DNA of 64,000 bases from Bradyrhizobium sp. WBOS07 (GTDB lineage Bacteria > Pseudomonadota > Alphaproteobacteria > Rhizobiales > Xanthobacteraceae): the NCBI RefSeq assembly GCF_024585165.1, contig NZ_CP029008.1, positions 1,984,001 to 2,048,000 of the forward strand, given 5' to 3'. The first letter of the stretch is position 1, and every line of letters begins with the position of its first letter. Position numbers and translations under genes: made by a program. Below, piece after piece: positions 42,478 to 50,149 of this stretch. A model generated the notes under the pieces. That model did not search any database. It worked only from the letters and a program-made list of their open reading frames with translations, and was not told where the DNA came from.

Positions 42478-42669
42478 CTATTCGTCCAGCCCGGCCTTTT
42501 GCCGCATCTTGTCGATCAGCTCCGAGGCCTCGGCCTTGGTCAGCTCGTCCTCGGGCGGGCTCTCGTGCGCCTGCTCGGCGAGGGTCTTGAGGTAGGATTC
42601 CTGGGCTCCGGTCATCGGGTCATCTCCGGAAACCCAGTCCTTCGGTTCCTTCCGGGTGTTGTCGGCCAT
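42478..42669 (-). CDS. DUF3072 small protein
   Basis: A 63-residue protein matching DUF3072: DPMTGAQESYLKTLAEQA and LTKAEASELIDKMRQ (residues about 18-58). AAGGAGATGCGTG places the start at the ATG at 42669. Function of the family is unknown. Confidence 0.85.
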   Translation of the reverse strand: MADNTRKEPKDWVSGDDPMTGAQESYLKTLAEQAHESPPEDELTKAEASELIDKMRQKAGLDE

Positions 42670-42766
42670 CACGCATCTCCTTTTCCGTCTCCGTACAACG
42701 TCGGACTCGACTCTGCGTTCCGCTTTTGTTCTTATGGGCCAGCTCCAAAATTCGCGAGGCGGAACA

Positions 42767-43000
42767 ATGCCGGACCTGGACTATGTCAGGCGGGAGATCG
42801 AACGGATGCGTATCCAGATGGGAAGGCACAGGAGGGAGATCCTCCAGCTGCAGCGGGCCGGCATCGGCACGGCCTCGGCCGAAGCGCTGCTGTCGCGGAT
42901 GGAAGCGAAGGTCGAGAGTCTTTGCGCGCAGCGGGACGCGCTGAAGGCGGCGGAGCCGCGCGCGGCCAAGGGCAGGGTGCTCGGCGGGAGGACATGGTGA
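42767..43000 (+). CDS. Small helical protein, 77 residues
   Basis: Starts MPDLDYVRREIERMRIQMGR; a charged heptad-rich pattern suggests coiled coil (residues about 5-60). GAGGCGGA precedes the ATG. Its TGA overlaps the start of the next gene, so the two are coupled. Confidence 0.75.
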   Translation: MPDLDYVRREIERMRIQMGRHRREILQLQRAGIGTASAEALLSRMEAKVESLCAQRDALKAAEPRAAKGRVLGGRTW

Positions 43001-43221
43001 GCAGGCGATGGTTCGACGACGAGAGAGAGCTGTCGCCATTCCTGGCCGCGCTCGAGGACGTTCGCCGACGGGCAACGCGGGAAGGGTGGTGCTATGCCCA
43101 CGTCCAGGCCATCATCGTGGCGATCGACCAGTATGCGGAAGCCGCGACCGGCAACCGCGAGTATTTCCTCAACAAGCCGGTCTCGATTGGTGACAGCCGG
43201 AAGGCCGGGGACGTTCCGTAA
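42994..43221 (+). CDS. Small protein, 75 residues
   Basis: Starts MVSRRWFDDERELSPFLAAL and contains TREGWCYAHVQAIIVAIDQY and a conserved-looking NREYFLNKP. It overlaps the preceding gene by 7 bp, with GGGAGGACATG as ribosome-binding site. Likely a soluble helical protein; unknown family. Confidence 0.75.
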   Translation: MVSRRWFDDERELSPFLAALEDVRRRATREGWCYAHVQAIIVAIDQYAEAATGNREYFLNKPVSIGDSRKAGDVP

Positions 43222-43293
43222 GAAGATCGTGGGCAGCGGATAAATTTAACCCGCCGTCGCCGAACCCCGGTTCCGCCGGCGCGACCAATTCTT

Positions 43294-43461
43294 ATGCTGC
43301 AAGCCCTGCTCAGTGCGATCGTGGAAATTCTCCTGTCCTTCACATGGAGCGCTGTCATCAGGTTCTTCGGCCTGGAAAATGCCGTCGAGATCGCGACGGC
43401 TGTCCTCGGCCTCGCCTGTATCGTGATCGGCTCTGCAGTGCTGCTGCTGGGGCACGGATGA
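43294..43461 (+). CDS. Small membrane protein, 55 residues
   Basis: Starts MLQALLSAIVEILLSFTWSA with two membrane segments (residues 3-22 and 34-53). No strong ribosome-binding site. It is followed 10 bp later by another membrane protein gene, so likely an operon. Confidence 0.6.
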   Translation: MLQALLSAIVEILLSFTWSAVIRFFGLENAVEIATAVLGLACIVIGSAVLLLGHG

Positions 43462-43471
43462 GGAGAGCTTC

Positions 43472-43849
43472 GTGAAGACGATCACGCTGCTTGCGGTGGC
43501 GGCCATGTTGCTGCTGGAGGCGTTCGGCCCGAGGTCGAGCGTCGGCGGCTCGATGAGCTTCATGCTGGTCTTTGTCGTCGTGACGCTGGCGGTCGCGATC
43601 TACGAGGCGTGGTCGAACGAGCGCGGCGTGATGGGATGGATCGTCAATCTCTTCGCATCAATCGTGGGCGGCCTGACGGCGGTTGCTCTCATCGGAATGG
43701 GCATGGAGGCCGTGCTGCCTTACCTTCACCTCGAAGGCTCGTTCGCCTCGTGGCAACATCCCCTGAAGTACGTCCTCGTTGCGATCATCGCGATCTTGAT
43801 GGTGCTGGGATCGTGGCTCCCCCTCCGGGTCCTGAATCGGCTCCGCTGA
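43472..43849 (+). CDS. Membrane protein, 125 residues
   Basis: A GTG-started protein (GAGGAGAGCTTC upstream) with three to four hydrophobic helices, e.g. LLAVAAMLLLEAFG, FMLVFVVVTLAVAI, LFASIVGGLTAVALIGMGM and VLVAIIAILMVLGSWL. Unknown family; possibly a small-molecule or stress membrane protein. Confidence 0.75.
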   Translation: MKTITLLAVAAMLLLEAFGPRSSVGGSMSFMLVFVVVTLAVAIYEAWSNERGVMGWIVNLFASIVGGLTAVALIGMGMEAVLPYLHLEGSFASWQHPLKYVLVAIIAILMVLGSWLPLRVLNRLR

Positions 43850-43909
43850 TAACACCCTCAGAGGCCCCTGGGACGACAGCCGAGGCAGCCATCCCCGACG
43901 CCTGCAGCT

Positions 43910-44212
43910 CTAGGCCGCGATCCGTTGTTCGACCGGGGCCGTCAGCAGCTTGAGCGCTTGCGCATGTTGCAGGTCGGGGACCGCGATCGCCGTGTGGCTG
44001 TAGGCCGCGTGGCTCCCTGACCTTACGATCCCATAGAGGATCTCGCTGCCCTTGATGACATGGAGGCCCATGCCCTCGTCGGCGGGGAAGATTGCCAGGA
44101 CCACGTCATAGGCCGCGATGACGGCCTTGAGCGCTTCGGCCTTGTCCTCGGCGAGCTCGACAAAGACACGAACATCGGCCGCGAGTTCACGCAGCTCGTC
44201 AAAATCAAGCAC
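43910..44212 (-). CDS. Hypothetical protein, 100 residues
   Basis: A soluble small protein, probably with GTG start at 44212 (LDFDELRELAADVRVFVEL); a TTG at 44227 is less likely. It contains AYDVVLAIFPADEGMGLH. No known domain. The downstream side on the minus strand has no gene for 60 bp. Confidence 0.55.
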   Translation of the reverse strand: MLDFDELRELAADVRVFVELAEDKAEALKAVIAAYDVVLAIFPADEGMGLHVIKGSEILYGIVRSGSHAAYSHTAIAVPDLQHAQALKLLTAPVEQRIAA

Positions 44213-44371
44213 TGTGGGATACTCCAACGCAACAAGACTGAATGGAGCTTGGCCGCGTTAGGTTACTGAAGCGTCAACAACGCGCGCCCGGCCACAAGTT
44301 TCACGACGAGGTGACGTCAGGCTCCAAAGCGCGACGCGACGAGAAATGAATCGCCGTTGCGCTTCGCGTTC

Positions 44372-44420
44372 AAGCATGATCGTTCCGGACCACCACTGCG
44401 CAATTTTTCGGATCATGCTT
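44372..44420. repeat. Short dispersed inverted repeat (AAGCATGATC type)
   Basis: AAGCATGATC and GATCATGCTT flank a 49-bp element abutting the stop codon of the 44420 gene. Related to 17361-17428. Confidence 0.65.
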
Positions 44421-44911
44421 CAGCGCTTGGCGTCCACCTTGCGCAGCCGGGCCTCCGCGGCCTCGTCCACGAGGCTCAAGGCGAGGCCGTCATAGCTCAG
44501 CTTGAGCCCGCGGCCGACGATCCAGGTCCATCCGTCGCGGTCCTTGATGGCTTGCGCGTTGAACTGGTCGGAGATCGATTTGACCGCAGCATCCTGCGGC
44601 CCCGGATTGTTCACCGTCGCATTGACGCGCCAGATCGGGCGGCTGGGATCAGCCTCGTCGTTGTCAACCGTGACCTTGGCGCCGTTGATATCGCATTCGA
44701 GGGTAGAGGAGTTGCGACCCTGACGGCAGAGATAATGGCGTCGACTGACGAGCTTGCTGGTCTCCTCGGATGTCATTCCGGGCGAGAAGCCGAAGATGTC
44801 GGACTTCTTCACGACGGCGAGGGACGCAGGTTTCAGGAAGCTCGGCTGGAGGGCGACGAGGGCGGCGACGGCCACGACGATCAAACCTGCGATGACGATA
44901 GCGACCTTCAT
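44420..44911 (-). CDS. Membrane-anchored hypothetical protein
   Basis: A 163-residue protein with an N-terminal signal anchor (MKVAIVIAGLIVVAVAALVA) and a soluble domain with two cysteines (YLCRQGRNSSTLECDING), likely a disulphide. It is probably periplasmic. GGGGGGCTC precedes the ATG. Unknown function. Confidence 0.75.
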   Translation of the reverse strand: MKVAIVIAGLIVVAVAALVALQPSFLKPASLAVVKKSDIFGFSPGMTSEETSKLVSRRHYLCRQGRNSSTLECDINGAKVTVDNDEADPSRPIWRVNATVNNPGPQDAAVKSISDQFNAQAIKDRDGWTWIVGRGLKLSYDGLALSLVDEAAEARLRKVDAKR

Positions 44912-45262
44912 GAGCCCCCCGCGAGAAACCCTCAAGCCATTATAGCAGCCGGGGACGTTCTGCCAGACGCGCAAAGCGAAAACCCCGCCTGGGGGAAGCG
45001 GGGCTCTCTGGTGGGGTGAAGCTTGGGGACTTCAATGATAAGACGCGCCAGGGACAAAATGGTTCAAAACGAAAGTGGCAGGCCTGCGCCAGCTTGCACA
45101 GGAAGTCGGGAACCCCGCGGAGCGGCAGCTTGCGTTTTCGGCTTCGATGGGTTCTAAGCCCGTCACTTCATGACCTCAGGCATGAAATCAGCCAGCGCGC
45201 CCCCCGCGCTTCAGGCCGCGTCCACAGCAAAAATTGCTCGCGCGCACAAAAGGAATTCAGAG
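44912..45262. other. Intergenic region before HU gene, with minus-strand terminator
   Basis: Contains a terminator-like hairpin at 44979-45006 oriented for the minus strand with no minus gene to the right. The remaining part (45060-45262) is the probable promoter/leader of the HU gene. Confidence 0.5.
44979..45006 (-). terminator. Orphan minus-strand intrinsic terminator
   Basis: On the minus strand GAGCCCCGC-loop-GCGGGG is followed by TTTTCGC. No annotated minus-strand gene ends here; it may end a small RNA. Similar hairpins are at 45684 and 47406. Confidence 0.55.
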
Positions 45263-45559
45263 ATGGCGAAGATGACGAAAACCCAATTGATTGATGCGAT
45301 TGCCGAGGGCACGCAGCTCTCGAAGAACGACGTGAAGTCGGTGATCGAGTACATGGCCACCGTCGGCTACAAGGAGCTCAACGAGTCCGGCGAGTTCGTC
45401 ATTCCCGGCTTCGTGAAGATGTCGGTCGTCAACAAGCCGGCGACCGAAGCCCGCATGGGCGTCAATCCCTTCACCAAGGAGCCGATGCAGTTTGCGGCCA
45501 AGCCCGCAAGCAAGTCGGTCAAGGCCTCGCCGCTCAAGGTGGCCAAGGACGCCGTCTAG
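45263..45559 (+). CDS. HU-family DNA-binding protein
   Basis: A 98-residue histone-like protein. Helical dimerisation region TKTQLIDAIAEGTQLSKNDV, the beta-arm VIPGFVKMSVVNKPATEARMG (Pro at the arm tip replaced by KPAT) and a basic C-terminal KPASKSVKASPLKVAKDAV. It bends DNA non-specifically. AAGGA precedes the ATG. Confidence 0.9.
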   Translation: MAKMTKTQLIDAIAEGTQLSKNDVKSVIEYMATVGYKELNESGEFVIPGFVKMSVVNKPATEARMGVNPFTKEPMQFAAKPASKSVKASPLKVAKDAV

Positions 45560-45683
45560 GGCGCTGGCGACATCGTTGCGGCGCGCTCTCTCGCAGGACG
45601 GCGCAGCGATCAGGGGCTGAAGACAAAGGTGATGCTCGGCGTCGGCGATGCCGAACATCACCACGACGATCAGGACAAACAAG

Positions 45684-45712
45684 AAAACCCCGCGCTTTCG
45701 CACGGGGCTCTT
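45684..45712 (-). terminator. Orphan minus-strand intrinsic terminator
   Basis: On the minus strand GCCCCGTGC-GAAA-GCGCGGGG is followed by TTTTCTTGTTT. It is downstream of a region with the conserved CTGAAATCCC sequence and no gene. Confidence 0.6.
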
Positions 45713-45776
45713 CCGACTGACGACGTTGGGATTTCAGCGCCTGGCCGTCAGCCGTAGCTCAAACTTAAAGTTGAAA

Positions 45777-45862
45777 ATCCAAAAAGCAACAGCGCCGCGG
45801 GTGACGGAATATGTTCGTTCACCGCGGCGCTGCCATATAACTGGGCGCTGAAATCCCCAGCT
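45777..45862 (-). ncRNA. Candidate small RNA, copy A
   Basis: Minus strand: a conserved 18-mer TGGGGATTTCAGCGCCCA, 9 nt spacer, then a hairpin CAGCGCCGCGGTGA / TCACCCGCGGCGCTG with loop containing ATATTCCG, and TTGCTTTTTGG. A second copy at 51001 has the same 18-mer, spacer and loop motif but a different stem, which keeps pairing. Not identified with a named RNA. Confidence 0.55.
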
Positions 45863-45994
45863 TTCATGGGTCCGCGCTGCGCGGAAAAGGTTCAAAGCGA
45901 CGTGCCCGGGAAAATCGCGCCAGGGGGGGCTGGACTCTTTGTTCCCTCTTTGTTCTAATGCGCCTCCTCTAGATCGACCGCAAGGAGGTGACTC

Positions 45995-46132
45995 ATGACC
46001 GTCGAAAAGCAGCGCGAAGTGATCAGGCTCTGGAACGAGCTCAGGAGGCTCGAGGGGCCGGCCGCAGAAGAGCTCCGCATTCAGATCCTGGAATGCTTCT
46101 CGGAGAAGGACAAAGCGAAGCGGGCGGCCTGA
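45995..46132 (+). CDS. Small helical protein, 45 residues
   Basis: Starts MTVEKQREVIRLWNELRRLE and is charged and helical. Its ribosome-binding site AAGGAGGTGA is a near-perfect match to the 16S tail. Unknown function. Confidence 0.75.
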   Translation: MTVEKQREVIRLWNELRRLEGPAAEELRIQILECFSEKDKAKRAA

Positions 46133-46185
46133 TCTGGCGCAGAAGCCGGCGCGCGGAAACGACGTGCAGGAACGAAGCTGTGCCG

Positions 46186-46371
46186 TCAGCGTTCGGCCTG
46201 CATGACATGCCCGCGATGCGCCCAGCCGATGACGGCGATCTCCGCCAACAGCTTTCGATGTGAGCCATGCCGCGAGATCGTCATCATGTTTGCGGCCGTC
46301 TCGAAATTCTTGCCGCCGAAGATCGTGCCGGGGAGTCTTGCGGCAGACGACGTTGCGGCGCGCGCTTTCAT
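46186..46371 (-). CDS. Possible small protein, 61 residues
   Basis: Starts MKARAATSSAARLPGTIFGG and contains TISRHGSHRKLLAEIAVIGW. The hydrophobic end could be a membrane helix. No ribosome-binding site is obvious, so the gene is uncertain. Confidence 0.38.
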   Translation of the reverse strand: MKARAATSSAARLPGTIFGGKNFETAANMMTISRHGSHRKLLAEIAVIGWAHRGHVMQAER

Positions 46372-46566
46372 CGATCGTTAGGAATCGCGTCGCGCTGATT
46401 TTTCCGACTCCGATTCGTTCTTTGAGAACGAAAAGGACTCGAAGCTGGAACAAAGACGGTCGGCAAGCAGCGCTGTCGTAACTGTGCTTCGCATGAGGGA
46501 CAGCAGACCGTCGCGATGGCACCGCAAATTCCTAAGGATCCTTTGCGCGGAAGCCGATAACCCTAT

Positions 46567-46580
46567 TCGGTTAGGTTAAA
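46567..46580 (+). promoter_or_regulatory. TCGGTTAGGTTAAA motif, copy 1
   Basis: An exact 14-bp copy of a motif also found at 51440. It lies 88 bp before a small membrane-protein gene; the 51440 copy lies 142 bp before another small gene. It might be a shared promoter or operator. Confidence 0.4.
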
Positions 46581-46667
46581 AGCCCAATCGCGTTGCGCTT
46601 GTCGCCGCATCGGGTAGGTGTCTGGCAAAGACAAGCAAGAAACACCTTTGCAGCAAGCAATTTTGTC

Positions 46668-46865
46668 ATGACACCTTTTTCACAGCCTTCCTTTTACCAG
46701 GGCGACCGCCACACCTACCTGCGCGTCGCCATCGTCGGCACGCTGTTCTGTCTCGCATTCGTGGTGGTCAGCTTTTCGCTGCGGCCGCAGGTCGAGGACA
46801 CGCGCGCTGCAGTCAAGGCCGACCGACTGGTGCGCACGGCGGGCCAGCCGGCGCATGCCAACTGA
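46668..46865 (+). CDS. Small single-TM protein, 65 residues
   Basis: Starts MTPFSQPSFYQGDRHTYLRV with one membrane helix (LRVAIVGTLFCLAFVVVSFSL), then a polar tail. A weak ribosome-binding site. Similar short proteins occur in Bradyrhizobium (from memory). Confidence 0.65.
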   Translation: MTPFSQPSFYQGDRHTYLRVAIVGTLFCLAFVVVSFSLRPQVEDTRAAVKADRLVRTAGQPAHAN

Positions 46866-46898
46866 AACGGCGGGCGCCAGAAAAAGTGGCGCACCCAA

Positions 46899-47024
46899 TT
46901 AGCGCTCGTCGCTGTAGCTGCAATTGTCGGCCGGCGCGTGCGGGCATGCGCTGCCGCGCGAGGCGAGCGCCAGGAAGCCGGCATAGCCGGACAAGTTGAG
47001 CACCACTTCGAGCCATGCGGGCAT
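46899..47024 (-). CDS. Small protein with hydrophobic N-terminus, 41 residues
   Basis: Starts MPAWLEVVLNLSGYAGFLAL and ends CSYSDER with two cysteines. A GAAGAGG ribosome-binding site precedes the ATG at 47024. Probably membrane-inserted or exported. Confidence 0.62.
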   Translation of the reverse strand: MPAWLEVVLNLSGYAGFLALASRGSACPHAPADNCSYSDER

Positions 47025-47104
47025 GTCGGCCTCTTCCGTTCTGCGTGAAGAGAGTTCAACGTCCGCGCGCAATCCCGGTTCCCTGCTCCTGCCGAATAGC
47101 ATGC

Positions 47105-47335
47105 TCACACCGGAGAGGAGGGATCGAGGCGGCGGCCGAGGGTCGCAACGGATTCGCTCGACGGCTGCTCTTTCAGGAACTCGGCGATGGCCCGCGCCAG
47201 CTCGCGGTCACTCATCGGCGTCGGCGGCGGATGCAGCGCGCCGTTACCGAAGTTGCGCACGATCTCGTCGTAATGCCGATCGTCGGAACTGGGAACCAAT
47301 TTACGGATACGGGCCAGCAAAGCTGATAGGGGCAA
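47105..47335 (-). CDS. Small soluble protein, 76 residues, TTG start
   Basis: Starts at TTG 47335 (PLSALLARIRKLVPSSDDRH) five bases after GAGGAGG. It contains HYDEIVRNFGNG and DRELARAIAEFLKEQ. The upstream in-frame ATG would lie inside an intrinsic terminator, so is rejected. Unknown function. Confidence 0.65.
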   Translation of the reverse strand: MPLSALLARIRKLVPSSDDRHYDEIVRNFGNGALHPPPTPMSDRELARAIAEFLKEQPSSESVATLGRRLDPSSPV

Positions 47336-47405
47336 GTCTTCCTCCTCGGTCGTCCGCCCCGCTGGCAGCCATTGGCGTGTGCTGCCATCTGTTCCCGTTA
47401 AACTG

Positions 47406-47440
47406 AAAAACCCCGCCGGCATCGGGAGATGCCGACGGGG
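47406..47440 (-). terminator. Orphan minus-strand intrinsic terminator
   Basis: CCCCGTCGGCATC-loop-GATGCCGGCGGGG followed by TTTTTCAG on the minus strand. There is no minus gene to its right; it sits 70 bp before the TTG-started gene and may end a small RNA or attenuate that gene. Confidence 0.65.
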
Positions 47441-47617
47441 TCTTCGTGCTGCCGCCTCAACCGGATGGCGGAGGCTCCCGCACTTGGAGAGACAATGCGC
47501 GCCTGGCGGTTTCGTTCCGGCGCCCTCTGCTTTTTGTTTGCAGCTGTGGTTCCACACCTGCGCGCAACTATCGCAGGCGCGCGTCGTTAATCCCGGCAAG
47601 ACGCGAAGGAGGAGAGC

Positions 47618-47905
47618 ATGAAGAAGACATTGGCAGTTCTGGCCACCGTCGCAGCCGTCGGTGTGACCGCGGTTGCAGCCCCTGCGCCGGCCGAGGCACG
47701 CGGGCGCGGCATCGGCCCGGGCCTGGCATTCGGCCTCGCCGCCGGCGCGATCACCGCGGGCGCAGTCGCAGCATCCCCGTACGGCTATTACGGCCCGCGC
47801 TACGGCTATTATGACGGCCCCGCCTATTATTACGGGCCTGGCCCCTACGGCTATTACGGCGGCGGACCGTACCACCGGCACCATCACCACTGGCGCCATT
47901 GGTAA
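47618..47905 (+). CDS. Exported Gly/Tyr-rich protein with His-rich C-terminus
   Basis: A 95-residue protein with a signal peptide (MKKTLAVLATVAAVGVTAVA). The mature part is GYYG-repeat-rich (YGYYGPRYGYYDG) and ends HRHHHHWRHW. It resembles low-complexity cell-surface or metal-binding proteins. AAGGAGGAGAGC precedes the ATG, and a strong terminator follows. Confidence 0.82.
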   Translation: MKKTLAVLATVAAVGVTAVAAPAPAEARGRGIGPGLAFGLAAGAITAGAVAASPYGYYGPRYGYYDGPAYYYGPGPYGYYGGGPYHRHHHHWRHW

Positions 47906-47920
47906 CACCCGACAAGCGAA

Positions 47921-47949
47921 AAGCCCGGAGCGATGCTCCGGGCTTTTTT
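47921..47949 (+). terminator. Intrinsic terminator
   Basis: AGCCCGGAGC-GAT-GCTCCGGGCT followed by TTTTT; begins 15 bp after the stop of the His-tailed protein. Also works on the minus strand (AAAAG), possibly ending the 47973 gene. Confidence 0.9.
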
Positions 47950-47972
47950 CATGCGCAATGATCAGAGGCGCG

Positions 47973-48137
47973 TTACGGCCAAAGCGAGGGCCGTTCGACT
48001 TTGCGGGCATTCTCCAGCGTCGACACGAAATACTCCTCGCGCTCGCGCTTGAATTTTTCCTGCGTGGCACGGAAGGCGGCGACACGGGCGGCGATCTCGT
48101 CGCGCTCACGGGCTTTGCGTTCTTCGTCTTCGGTCAT
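47973..48137 (-). CDS. Small charged helical protein, 54 residues
   Basis: Starts MTEDEERKARERDEIAARVA and is a highly charged single helix ending ERPSLWP. The ATG at 48137 is preferred over 48143 because GAGGGG spacing is better. Unknown function. Confidence 0.7.
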   Translation of the reverse strand: MTEDEERKARERDEIAARVAAFRATQEKFKREREEYFVSTLENARKVERPSLWP

Positions 48138-48378
48138 GGCCATCCCCTCGGGTTACTATTGAACTCAAGCACTGCCGCCGCACCAGCTTGAGTCGCAATC
48201 ACACATCCATTGATGCTCCCGAATGGGGCGTCAATGGGGAGGCGGCATTGCAGGATTGTGATATGCGAAGGCCGGAAAAAATTGCCGAGTGCATCGCGTT
48301 GGCGCTTGATAAGAGCGTCAGTGATCTTGCCGCTTGCGCAGTGAGCTGCCAGGGCAAAAACGAATCGGGAGGCCGCGA

Positions 48379-49140
48379 TTGATTGCATCGGATCTTCAAA
48401 GCGGCGTCGAACGGCTGGGTGACATGATCGCCGAGGCAAAGGTGATCGTGCCGTTCACCGGCGCCGGCATCTCGACCGAATGCGGCATTCCTGATTTTCG
48501 CTCGCCGGGCGGAATTTGGACGCGATACCGTCCGATCGAGTTCGGCGAATTCGTCGCAAGCCAGTCGGCTCGCGACGAATCCTGGCGGCGCCGTTTCGCG
48601 ATGGAGGAGGTGTTCGCGGCGGCGAAGCCCGGCCGTGGCCATCGCGCGCTGGCCTCGCTCTATCGCGCCGGCAAGGTTCCCGCCGTCATCACCCAGAACA
48701 TCGACAATCTGCACCAGGCCTCCGGCTTCGCCGGCGAGCACGTGATTGAACTTCACGGCAACACCACTTATGCGCGCTGCATCGGATGCGGACAGGCCTA
48801 TCCGCTCGATTGGGTGAAGCGTCGCTTCGACGAGGCCGGCGCCGCGCCCAACTGCACCGCCTGCGACGAGCCGGTGAAGACCGCCACGATCTCTTTCGGC
48901 CAGATGATGCCCGAGGATGAGATGCAGCGCGCGACCGCGCTGTCGCAAGCCTGCGACCTCTTCATCGCGATCGGTTCCTCGCTCGTGGTCTGGCCGGCGG
49001 CGGGCTTTCCGATGATGGCGAGGAACGCCGGTGCACGCCTGGTGATCATCAATCGCGAGCCGACCGAGCAGGACGACATCGCCGATCTCGTCATCCGTCA
49101 CGACATCGGCGAAGCGCTCGGGCCCTTTGTCGGCAATTGA
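48379..49140 (+). CDS. Sir2-family NAD-dependent protein deacylase
   Basis: A 253-residue sirtuin that removes acyl groups from lysine using NAD. It has GAGISTECGIPDFRSPGG (NAD-binding), catalytic His in ELHGNTT near residue 116, and zinc cysteines CIGCG and CTAC. Start is TTG six bases after GGGAGG; the upstream ATG-like extension is not conserved. Likely CobB-like. Confidence 0.93.
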   Translation: MIASDLQSGVERLGDMIAEAKVIVPFTGAGISTECGIPDFRSPGGIWTRYRPIEFGEFVASQSARDESWRRRFAMEEVFAAAKPGRGHRALASLYRAGKVPAVITQNIDNLHQASGFAGEHVIELHGNTTYARCIGCGQAYPLDWVKRRFDEAGAAPNCTACDEPVKTATISFGQMMPEDEMQRATALSQACDLFIAIGSSLVVWPAAGFPMMARNAGARLVIINREPTEQDDIADLVIRHDIGEALGPFVGN

Positions 49141-49338
49141 GGCATCAATTTGATTCGCGGCTGTGCAAGCTGTTCATAGGTTCCGGCGAATCTCTTTTTT
49201 GTCTATGCCTCGCAACCGGGAGTGTTATCTTTTGAGTCGAAAGATTCGCGTCGCGTCCAATTGAGAACATTCTCTTAAGACGCGTGATTCGAGCGCCGCC
49301 GGTGTGGCGGGTTGCATGGCAGCGTGGGGTCCGGGGTT

Positions 49339-50001
49339 ATGGGGTCGTCGGACGGATTTGAGTCCAAGAAGCTCGGGGTTCCCGGGCAGGGAGCATCGTC
49401 CGGGCGGGTCACGCCGGGCGAACACGGAGGTGCCGGCCGCGACAGCGTCCTCAATCCCTTCAGCGGGTTGGGTGAGGCCAGCGCCAACCTCGTCGAAGTC
49501 CACGGCGTCATCAAATGGTTCGACGCCTCCAAGGGCTACGGCTTCATCGTTCCCGACAATGGCTGGCCGGACGTGCTCCTGCACGTTACCGTGCTTAGGC
49601 GCGACGGTTTCCAGACCGCCTATGAGGGCGCCCGCATCGTCGTCGAGTGCATTCAGCGTGCCAAGGGTTACCAGGCGTTCCGTGTCGTCTCGATGGACGA
49701 ATCGACCGCGATCCATCCGGCGCAGATGCTGCCGCCGCGCACCCATGTCACGGTCACTCCGACCAGCGGGCTGGAACGGGCCCAGGTCAAATGGTTCAAC
49801 CGGCTGCGCGGCTTCGGCTTCCTGACCTGCGGCGAGGGTACGCCCGACATCTTCGTGCATATGGAGACACTGCGCCGCTTCGGCATGACCGAGCTCCGGC
49901 CCGGCCAGTATGTGCTGGTCCGCTTCGGGCCCGGCTCCAAGGGCATGATGGCGGCCGAGATCCATCCCGAGACCGGATCGCCGGGATTGCAGTCGCACTG
50001 A
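49339..50001 (+). CDS. Protein with two cold-shock domains
   Basis: A 220-residue protein with a variable N-terminus and two CSDs: KWFDASKGYGFIV (about residue 58) and KWFNRLRGFGFLTC (about residue 152). Both keep the RNP1-like GFGF/GYGF motif. RNA or ssDNA binding expected. A long leader (200 bp) precedes it, compatible with post-transcriptional control. Confidence 0.9.
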   Translation: MGSSDGFESKKLGVPGQGASSGRVTPGEHGGAGRDSVLNPFSGLGEASANLVEVHGVIKWFDASKGYGFIVPDNGWPDVLLHVTVLRRDGFQTAYEGARIVVECIQRAKGYQAFRVVSMDESTAIHPAQMLPPRTHVTVTPTSGLERAQVKWFNRLRGFGFLTCGEGTPDIFVHMETLRRFGMTELRPGQYVLVRFGPGSKGMMAAEIHPETGSPGLQSH

Positions 50002-50149
50002 GCACGGCGAGACGTGCCGACCGGATCCGTTCGAGCCTTCAGGTCCCGCAATCGTGAGCAGAGGCGCGCCGGCAGGCCGGCGCGCCTCTGGCTTTTCCGG
50101 CGACCGCCGCTTAAGGACTGACTCCAGTCCCACGCCTCGAGTGTCCCCC

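Larger units (their letters stand above)
45560..45994. other. Intergenic region with two hairpins and inverted repeats
   Basis: Holds the orphan terminator 45684-45712, the inverted GGGATTTCAGCGCC sequences at 45728 and 45850, and the candidate small RNA on the minus strand. No protein gene is supported. Confidence 0.5.

Noticed and set aside
45257..45703. Antisense frame across HU gene beginning RKRGVFLFVLIVVV
   Set aside because: It starts with GTG inside a terminator and its long tail is simply the reverse of the HU gene; no ribosome-binding site.
47336..48109. Upstream in-frame extension of the 76-residue gene
   Set aside because: It crosses an intrinsic terminator and is antisense to the Gly/Tyr-rich protein gene; the TTG with GAGGAGG is better.
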